The notes under the pieces: model-generated | What the model was told of the DNA's origin: nothing | Databases searched by the model: none | Seen by the model: the letters and a program-made list of their open reading frames with translations, nothing else | Assembly: GCF_000208865.1 (NCBI RefSeq) | Contig: NC_018391.1 | Location: 806,001 to 870,000 of the forward strand | Reading direction: 5' to 3' | Length of the DNA stretch: 64,000 nucleotides | Source: Neospora caninum Liverpool | Lineage: Eukaryota; Apicomplexa; Conoidasida; Eucoccidiorida; Sarcocystidae | Shown: positions 55,969-64,000 of the stretch, one piece after another | Layout: every line of letters begins with the position of its first letter | How positions within the stretch are numbered: position 1 is the first letter of the stretch | Made by a program: the position numbers and the translations under genes

Positions 55969-58900
55969 GGAGCGAAGGAGAGGAACCAAATGGGGGGCTG
56001 AAACGTGCACAGGCTGAGCGGACTCCGAAGAGATTTGCGGCCAGTGAGGAGGATCGAAGCCGGCAGTGAAGATTTCCTTGTGGGGTTTTCAACAGAGATT
56101 TGCGCGCCTTTGAAAGCGTGTGATCCTCCACAGGTGCATGCTTCTCGGCGTGCGAAAAGCGGGGTGGATGATTTGAGTCGATTAGGGAGTAGGGACGGAG
56201 CGGGGGAAGGGCTGTCGAAAAAGTGATATAGAGGCTAGCGGGGAACGCGAGGGATCAGATAGTGCGGCCGCGCGCTGTGAGACGGAAGAGAGAGGAAAGA
56301 GCGAGAAGCAACACGAACTGCTCTACGCAGGTGATGAGACAAGTGTGCGTCTCTCTGTTGACACTGTTGTGTGTGGGTACGGCTGCAAAGAAGAGAGTGT
56401 CTCGTGTCATACCGCGTAGGGGCGTTCGTCGTCGAATCACCTTCCTTGCTCCGGTGCTTAGCGAACGTTGAAGCGACAAGTTTTCTGTGCAACCTGCACT
56501 GGTTCCTCGGCGTCTGCCCGACCTTGTCTACATTACGGCTTTTCTTGTTCCAAGGAAAACGCCTCGTCGCGGCGCCCTCACGTGCAGCTGTTCCGACACA
56601 CTTCAGTCGTAAACAAGACAAGGATTTCTCCATCAGCGAGGTGGCTGAGCGACTTGGGCATCTCGAGCAGCCACCGTTTACTCTCGAGACGCGCTCGACG
56701 TGGAACAAGAAGTGTTTCAGGTGGCAGAGAAGAACGCATGCGCAGGTGTGCATAAAGGCAACACGTGTGGTGTAGACGGACACGGCGTAGATGCTGAATT
56801 CGGTGTGCAGAGAACGAAGCTGGAGCTTCTGTTTTCGAGTTCTAGCGCTGCGGCGCCACGCTGGTCACAAGCGTCAGTTCGTCCGCGCGTTTTCGCACGC
56901 TCTCGAAAGGAGCCTCGCGGTCGGTAGAAAGAATTCGCGGGTCGTCCGCCTGCCTTGCGCCGCGCGATAGAGGTGATACAGCGCGCTATCCACTAGCCCA
57001 GAGTGCAACAAACCAGATACCTATAAGTAAGGTGAAGAACCCGTAGATACGTGGAATAAATTTGGACAGGATTTGCCTAGACATCGGCGCCCTTCTGTTG
57101 CGCGGCGACTCGTCGCATACCGCCGAGAGCCTAGTGTACACGGGTCTCCGGGAGGAAAAGGAAGTGTATCCATTCGCGTGTGGCGCTATCGCGTTTCAAA
57201 AGGAAACTTGCCTCGGGCGGGGTCTGTCCGTCCTAGACCCGTCCTCTGTAGCACATGCCAGACTCCCGGATATATTGGACTGGACACGTGCAGACGAGTG
57301 CACCAGACCGTTCCTTGGTTTCCCGTAAGAGTGCAGAGAAAGGCCTTGGCCGCTGCGTCAAGAGAAGTGGACGAACGAGTCTCGTGTGACGTGCGGAACG
57401 AAACCCCGCGGAGAGCGAGTGTATCCTGCGATCTAAATCGAGGAGCGCAAAAGTTTGTGTGCCGGTCAGGGTGCAGTTAGGATTTTGACGCATCTTCACT
57501 CGAGCCGTTCCTTGTCCAGTCCTCGTCGTTTTCTGAGGCTTCTCGATGTTCTTGCGTCGGGCGTTTCGGGAAACCGGCAGCTTCTCTGATCTGCCGCGCG
57601 GCGCCTACCACTTTCCCGGATACGTCTCCCGCTGAGCAGCCTCCTTTGGGTTCGGGATTTCCTCCTGGATCTCCGCTTCAAGGCTGAGCATCTTTGGCAT
57701 ATTTTCGCAACCCCGAGAATGCGATGTGGTGAGGTGTCGCCGTACATTGCGAACTCTGGTGTCTAGTGTTTCATCCCAGGACAGGTGCTCTTCCCGAGGC
57801 TGTTTTGACGCATGAAGGACGCATGCCGAAAGTGCTACGAGTATCACGGCAGGGGCGGCGTGGAGTCTCTGGTGAAGAACCGCTGTTGGGGATCGGCCAA
57901 AGCTGAACAATCTGACTTCCCCATACACACGCAGCAGGCGATTCCAGGACGCCGCCAGCCAGCAGGCCCCCTGCGCAAGACAAAATCGTACAAGGGACGG
58001 CCATTTTGATAGGCTTCCGCGTGCCGACGACACCCGCACCTGCTAGCGGTATCTAGGTTTCCCCTGTGTTCTATGGGGTGCTCCAGATCTCCGGCACGTA
58101 TTCACTGTCGGCGCCGCCGGAGCAGTAGAGCAGGGCGATGGCTCTCCTTTTTCTCCCACTCAGGGAGAGAAACCCCTCTGATAGCAGTACATTTCGATCT
58201 CGTTATGCCGCCCTGCTTAAAAGGTACAGGAAAACCCCTGACCCAGTTTTATCCACGTCTCTTCGGGACCGGAGACACTATACCGGCAGCGGCGTTCTGT
58301 GCCTTCTACGTCACTCTCAAATCCGTCAGCTAGACTCCAACAGCGCAGCTGCGTGCGCAACGCTCGTGTTTTGCTTTTCCGTCCTTTTCCACGAACACCC
58401 GACTGAACAGTTCCAGAATATATGATTGCTGACGGCCGAAGAAAAACAGCGCCGAGTAGCAAGCGAGCGTGTCCAGGAGAGAGCAGTCGGCCTGCGCGTT
58501 TCTTCTGTGGTTCTCTACACACCAGAAGATAAGCGTCTGATCCATTGCTTCCGTGGGGAGATTTCCTCCAGTGTTTTTCTAACGGCCTGCTTTTACAATC
58601 ATTCTTAACGCGGACAACTAAGAACAGTTGCTTTTGGCCCCTTTCGCTGTCCTCGCGCTGCGACGCCGCGCATCCGGAATGGCGCTCTCTTGCGGCTGTT
58701 CTCCAGCGTGGAAGAAAGGAACAGTGCTGAATGTGCGCCCTTGAACATTGTTTTTTCCTCGCATTGCTTCTTATGTGAAGATAACGTTTTCTCTTGTTCC
58801 CTGCAAGCATTCGTCTTTTCGCGTCGCGTTTTCAAGGGCAATTGCCGACTCTGTCTTTCCCTTTTGTTGTAAGACGGGAGAAAACTGCGCTTCTCGCAGA

Positions 58901-59768
58901 ATCTCCAGGTCACACAGCTGGGCAGTGGCAGCGATTTCTCGGGTATGATGTGTGTCTTCAGTACAGTACGACCAAAGAACCTCGATAATTTCGTGATGTG
59001 TGTGTTCTAGAAGGCTCACACATTCTTCACGATTTGGGGACGATAAAGGCAGAAAATGATCTATAAGCAAACGCGTGTGAGGAGGCGGCAGAGAGTGGGA
59101 GGCGGGCGGTTTTTCCCGAATCAGAAGATGGGGCGACGAAGAAGTTAGGGATTCCCCTCCAAAGCGTGCCTCCTTTCTTTTTTGTGTGTTTCAACGGACG
59201 GAAACGCGCTTGTTCTTGAAACGCTCCGCGCGCAGGATGTGCGTTTTCTGTGGCGTTGTACACCCGACAGCTGGAGAAAGGAGGCCGGCCGGGCGTGCAT
59301 CTATGACGTCTAGGAAGCCACAGTTTCTTTCCGTTACAAGCAAACACGTTTAAGTTTGGCTCATCACGCGCAGTGGCTGGGTCCGTCAGTTTGGTTCTCG
59401 GTCCGCGCTAAAGGGCGCAAAATTGACTCATCCAGTTCCGCCGAACCTCTGCCGACACATTCGTTCCCGTGCGCTTGTCTAGCCGCGCAGGCGTGACACT
59501 CTTTCTTCGCATCGCAAATATGCCATCGTTTCCGTCTCTTTGTGCGTTTCTCCAGTCTTACTCTCCAGTTTATCGTCTTTTCGTCCCCTCCTGATTCCCA
59601 GGCATTTTTCCTGCCCTTCCATGGCATGCATGGACCGGCGAAACCAGTCCACCGGCCCCAGACTGCGCTGTCCTGTCGCGTGAACTCGGAGAATCGTGAC
59701 GCTGCGCCCGTCTCGAGTCTCCAGGTCCTTTGCATTTCCCCCTCAAACCTGCCAACCTCCCATCCACC
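55969..59768. other. Intergenic region between clathrin light chain and the right-hand gene
   Basis: No repeat array and no (TA)n run are present. The only coding-like piece is the minus-strand fragment at 57605-57890. The GC-rich DNA just before 59769 is probably the leader of the next gene. Other open frames lack ATG starts or splice support. Confidence 0.55.
57605..57890 (-). CDS. Possible 3' exon of a small single-pass membrane protein
   Basis: The minus strand reads one hydrophobic stretch (AAPAVILVALSACVLHA), then a polar tail ending EIPNPKEAAQRETYPGKW and a TAG at 57605. The frame is open upstream to 58039, but its only ATG is inside the tail, so an upstream exon is needed. CCCCAACAG near 57890 could be the acceptor. 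A separate ATG with good context (AAAATGGCC) at 58004 opens another frame that could supply the start. The composition looks like protein, and the size and topology would fit a mitochondrial membrane subunit, but I do not recognise it. Confidence 0.35.
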
Positions 59769-62700
59769 ATGGCGTCTCTCCAGCTTCCTGTCGGTTTTCC
59801 GCACGCGTCGCTGCCTCGTGCGGCCGCCGATCAACAACTGCGACACACGGAACTGCCGACTGGCCTCCCCTCGGGTGTATTGACACCCCAGAGGAGAGCC
59901 ACGCTGCCTGTTTCGCGAGAAGGCAGCGAGCAGCGGTCGGGCGCCACTTTCGTTTATCCGTCTTCAGGACCTCAGCCGCAAGCGCTCTCGTCTTCCTTTC
60001 CTTCCTCCTCTCCGCCGTTCCCCTTTGTTTTCCTCACCTCTTCCGACGCGCAACCCGGTCTCCCCCCAGAGCGGAACTCGACTGCGGCCCCGCCTCCCCC
60101 GGCTGCTGCCTTTCCGGCGGCTCCTGGTTCTCTGGCTTCCACACAGTCTCAGCCAGGGCCGGGGAATGCCGCGTACCTGACATCTGCGCTCTCGGGTTTG
60201 TCTTCGCTGCCGCCCGGTGCGGTCCCGACTGTCTCTGCACCTGCCTTCCCGTATGTCGTGTGCCCCGACGGCGCTCGGGCGCCGAGTTTGTCTCGGGTAG
60301 TTCCCATCATTTTGACGAGTCCGTTGCGCAGGAAGAAACGGACACAGTCGACGGGTCGCCGGAAATCCTTACACGAAGAGGAGGCCGCATCCGTCTCCGC
60401 ATCGAAAAGTCGCACGCTTTCCCTCTCCACTGGCCGAGCCAGAGGCGGACTGGCGTACGTGGTCTCTCGGGGCCACCGCGAGCGGGCGGCGTCTGCCGGC
60501 CCCGCCAGTGGCTCTCTAGGCGAGAACGGGGCAGATTCCTCTCCGGCTCGGCAGCCTGTCAGAGAATTCACGTCCCGCCTCCCTTCCGACCGCTCCTCGC
60601 ATACAGCCACTTCGCTCGACAGATCCAGCAGCAGGCAGCCTCCCTCCTTGTTTTTCGTCTCGCCTTCTGCGGTTACAGCGGAGGCAAGACCCGGCAGAGC
60701 GGCCGAAGGCGGGGAAACCTGTGCCCGTGCAGAGCACACGGAGACAGAAAGAAATCCGACGTTTCTCTCGAGCCCCTTTCACCGCTCGCTCCCGTCATCA
60801 CGAAACGGTCCCTTTCGAGGTCCGGAGCAAAACCGAGGGGACAGTGCAACGGTGTCTTTCCCGGGCGTATCTCCTTTTCAGCACCCCGAAAGGCCTCCCC
60901 ACTCGCATGCTGTGCCGCCGCCGCTCGCCGCTCCAGGTTTGCCTGCCTCTTCTCATCTTTCGTCTTTGGGGTCTTCTGTCTCCGGCACTTCCGCTTCCCT
61001 CCCTCATCTCCAGTCTCCGGAGACGGTCTTTCCAGCTGCGTGCTCGTTCTCGAGCGTCTTGGGGCGGAGCGAAGAACCCGCGGCGCCTGGCGGTTCGGCG
61101 TCGCTGCATTCGTCTGTCTCCGGGTCTTGCCCTCTCGCCGCTGTTGCGACTCCTGCCTTTCCGTCGCATCAGAACGTCCCTGCGTCTCCTCGCGCATCTG
61201 CTCCCCTTTCGTCTTCCGGCAGTGTGGCGCTCGTCGTCGGCGAGAACCAGAGAAGCGACTTTGCCGAGATTGCGCCCAACAGGTGGGTCTGGGGCGTGCG
61301 GCTAGGAGAGAGAGCGTGGGAGGCGTACAGACACCAGATGGCCCTCACGTCGCACTTCGCCGTCACGAGCGACGAGGTCGCCCGTTCGCTGCTCCAGGGG
61401 AAATACCCTGAAAGTTTGGAGTTGCTGACCTCGCGGCGGTCTTCGGCGAGGAGCGCAGAAGGTGGGGACGAGCCGCGGAAGCAGACTGGAGATGGAGACG
61501 AGAGCGCAGGTCGGGAGCCGGCGACGGGCGCGCGGCGAGCGAGCGGCGCGAGAGGGCGTGAGGCGGGCAGCGAGGAAGCCACTGTCGACCGACCGAGGCG
61601 AGACCGGCGACGAAGGTCTTCTTCCGAAGAAGACAAGGCGCTCGAAGATAAACTCCAAGAAATCTCCGATGAAGACTCCGTTCTCTCTGCTGGCCGACGC
61701 GCGACGCCTGTCTTCCCGAGACCCTCGTCTGTGTCGCCCAACGGATCTGTGGACGACGACGCTTTTGACGATGACCGCTTCCTGGACGCGGTGCTCAGCT
61801 CCTCGGACGAAGAAAGCAGCGAGAGACGAGAGGGAGAACAAGAGGCGCAAGGCGGAACTGAAGAACCAAACAATCAGGCGGAAGAACGCAGGGACGAACC
61901 TGCAGGAGAGAGTGGCGCATCTGTGGAGCACACACGCAACGCGACGGCGAGGAACCGTCACGATGTTCACCTGGTAAGAAGGGCGAGAAAAAAGCGGAGG
62001 GAGAGGCCGATGAACATCCCCAGGCCAGAGGAGAAGATCAAGACCAGAGACACAAAAGAAGGCTGAGGGAAGGCAGCAAGACAGAATATGAAAGACGAGG
62101 TTGCGCGCGCGAGAGAAAGGGGAAAATGGGGGCCGGCGTGCGAAACGAGGAAAGAGAAGGACGAAAGCCAAAGAAGGGGACACAGTGGAAACCGGAGGAC
62201 TGGAGGGACAGAGGTCTCGAGTGGGAACCCGCCCGGAGCCCGAGTGAGAATCAGGGACTGACGAACGCGAAACGCAACCGAGGTAGAGAGAGTCTAGGCA
62301 ACCCGAAGGCACCCCTGAAAGGGGTATACGGGATTTGCGTGCGGGCCACATAGGGTTGTATATATTTGTCTGCTTTTCCCGTTTTTTTCCTCAGACGATG
62401 GCTCCTCAACTTGGAGCGCCCGTTCAACCGCCTCTCCGCGACGTGGTTGCGCGAACGCCGTTGTCTCTGGGGGCGCCCCACAAGGCCCGCAGTCGCCCCT
62501 CTGTGCAGCTGAGGCTCGACCGCGAGGCGAACGCCCCGCATCGGTCGTCTCAAGAGAGAAGAACCCGTGAAGGTCAGCCGACTGTCAATTCGATCTTCAA
62601 TTCGAAACGGTCGAAGAAAGGGGGGGGGAAGGTGAGGGACGCGAACTTAAGAGACGTCTCGCCTGGTGTATCAGCAGAGGCGGGGGAACGGGCGGAAGGT

Positions 62701-64000
62701 GCCTGGCGGTTTGTTCGAGTGGTTACAAGCTAAAGGACACATATGCATATGACGACGAGAACGAGATGCACAGAGGGAAAACGAGAGACAAGAAGAGGCG
62801 AAAATAGGGGGGGCGTTTTCTCCGGACAGTGAGTTGTGAGGTGTCCTTGTCGGCGGAGCCGCGGGGGCCTCATGCTTCGTCGGCTCAGCTGCGGCAAGAA
62901 GGTATAGAGACGGGTGCACGCGAAAACGAATCGGGAGATCAAACCGACAGGGGGAAGCTGACTTCCTCGCGTGTCTTTCTCTCTTGCGTGTGTCGTGCCT
63001 CCTTTTTTTCCTGCTTGTCCGCGCATCTCTCTGTTTCACTTGCTGTGTCTGTACTCAGGGCATCCAGGCCGTGTGGTTTTCTCGCGCCGTGGAGAGGAGG
63101 CGTCGTCCCCCTCGTCTTCTCAGCCCCCAGATGCTTCTCCGCGCGCTGGTGTCCCTCGCCCTCCTTCGGAGGCGCCTCTACGCGAGCCTGCGTCCTGTCG
63201 GCGCCCCCCAGGGCCTCGCGAAGACGAACTCTCGCTGAGGAGACATCTGTTTCCGTCGTCTCCACAGTCTCGCCGATTTCAGGTGCCGCATGCAGGTATT
63301 GCCGAAAAAGGCTCTTCTCTCTCCGCTGGCTTTCCGCGTCCGCTGCCGCTTCTCGGCGGAGGGGCCCCGGTGTCTCTTCCGCACATCACTGTCTCCTCGC
63401 CCGCCGCGCGTAGGCAGCTGCGGGCAGGATCTGGGGGCACGTCTTCACCTCGTACGAGCGAAGAACGGAGAAGAGAGCAGGACGAGCGAGAAGTGCTTCT
63501 CTCAGGCCGCGTAGAAGACGTGGACAACTTGAGGGAAGGGGCGCATTCAGAGGCGGGAAACGAGGAAGGCGGAAGACGAGAGGACGACGGGAGTATCTCG
63601 CCATCCGGGCAGACAGACCGGCCATCTCGCGTTTCGTCGAGAACGTTGAAAGGTGGAGCTCTCTCCAACAAAGGGAAAATGCAGACTTCCGCAACTGCTG
63701 ACTTTTCCAAGGAGGCTAAACGGCGGCGGGCCAGCGACCCGGGGAGCCTCTCTGACGCGGGCTTCACCCCACACGGCCGCCTGTTGTCGCCTCGCGAGCG
63801 ACGAAGGCGCAGAAGCGAGGGAAGTCTCGAAGGCAAGGGAGGGGCGAGGAACAAGGGAAGTCATCCCCCTGATCCGGCTCCGAACGGAGACAGAGACGGG
63901 CGAGGTCTCGGCGACGCGGAGAGGCTGCAGCCCTCTTCGCCTGCCTCTGCCAGCTCGCTGCATGCGGGAACGCGGTCGGAGAGGGAGAAGAAGACAGTCG
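59769..64000 (+). CDS. Large Ser/Pro-rich acidic protein of unknown function (3' end outside window)
   Basis: Exons: 59769-61973 (735 codons), 62395-62631, a short 62841-62901, and 63059 to past the window end. The phases agree (0, 0, 1), and the last frame is open to 64000. A variant that skips the short exon, with exon 2 ending at 62572, also keeps frame. ATG 59769 is in CACCATGG context. Most of the protein is low-complexity Ser/Pro/Arg. The one ordered-looking part is residues about 496-557 (RWVWGVRLGERAWEAYRHQM and on to SLLQGKYPESLELL), with several Trp and helical spacing. It is followed by an acidic Ser/Asp/Glu patch (DDDAFDDDRFLDAVLSSSDEE). The exon past 63059 is Arg/Ser-rich. No known domain is recognised. 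Confidence 0.65.

Noticed and set aside
56940..57020. tRNA-like segment on the minus strand (GGGCTAGTGGATAGCGCGC, with a GCGCG/CGCGC stem)
   Set aside because: An A-box-like string is present, but there is no B box (GGTTCGA), the loop is too long and no acceptor stem pairs. It is an inverted repeat, not a tRNA.

Overview
The window reads as nuclear DNA of a coccidian apicomplexan of the Toxoplasma / Hammondia / Neospora group (Sarcocystidae). The evidence is intron-rich protein-coding genes with GTRAGT-type donors and pyrimidine-tract acceptors, CT-rich leaders, long Ser/Ala/Arg/Glu-rich extensions on conserved domains, (TA)n microsatellites in introns and intergenic DNA, and a decayed nuclear copy of the mitochondrial cytochrome b gene. 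I see no bacterial, plasmid or phage features and no CRISPR array. I did not recognise any tRNA or rRNA gene. Species assignment inside the group is inference.

Layout, left to right. 217-2670 (-): a protein with two KH domains and a C-terminal membrane anchor. 2671-9398: a long gene-poor stretch. 9399-17389 (+): a choline-transporter-like (CTL/SLC44) membrane protein whose 11 exons I could join with consistent phases into 1028 codons. 17390-20072: intergenic, with a cytochrome b NUMT at 18503-18609. 20073-28785 (+): the RFC5/Rfc3-type small subunit of the replication factor C clamp loader, 16 exons, 403 codons. 28786-31872: gene-poor and (TA)n-rich. 31873-39335 (-): a long multi-exon protein of unknown family; one intron is about half a 35-bp minisatellite, and one exon carries a 31-bp tandem duplication that breaks the reading frame. 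39336-43689: unresolved, with a TCGACAGATAGA-type array and fragments of possible coding sequence. About 43690-45700 (+): a coding region of unknown structure and function. 45769-50852 (-): a 1381-codon RING protein with a second RBR-like zinc module and a very large insertion inside the RING. 50853-54543: intergenic. 54544-55968 (+): clathrin light chain, two exons. 55969-59768: intergenic, with one possible small minus-strand coding fragment. 59769 to beyond 64000 (+): a Ser/Pro-rich, acidic protein of unknown function.

The genes are individually transcribed and cover unrelated housekeeping roles: RNA binding at a membrane, lipid-precursor transport, DNA replication, ubiquitin-type signalling and vesicle coats. 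I see no operon or pathway cluster. Gene models were built by eye from splice signals and phase agreement; exon edges can be off by a few bases. The best leads are the split RING domain with its Cys-less RBR-like module, the frameshifting 31-bp duplication, the 35-bp intronic minisatellite, the NUMT, and the tail-anchored KH protein.
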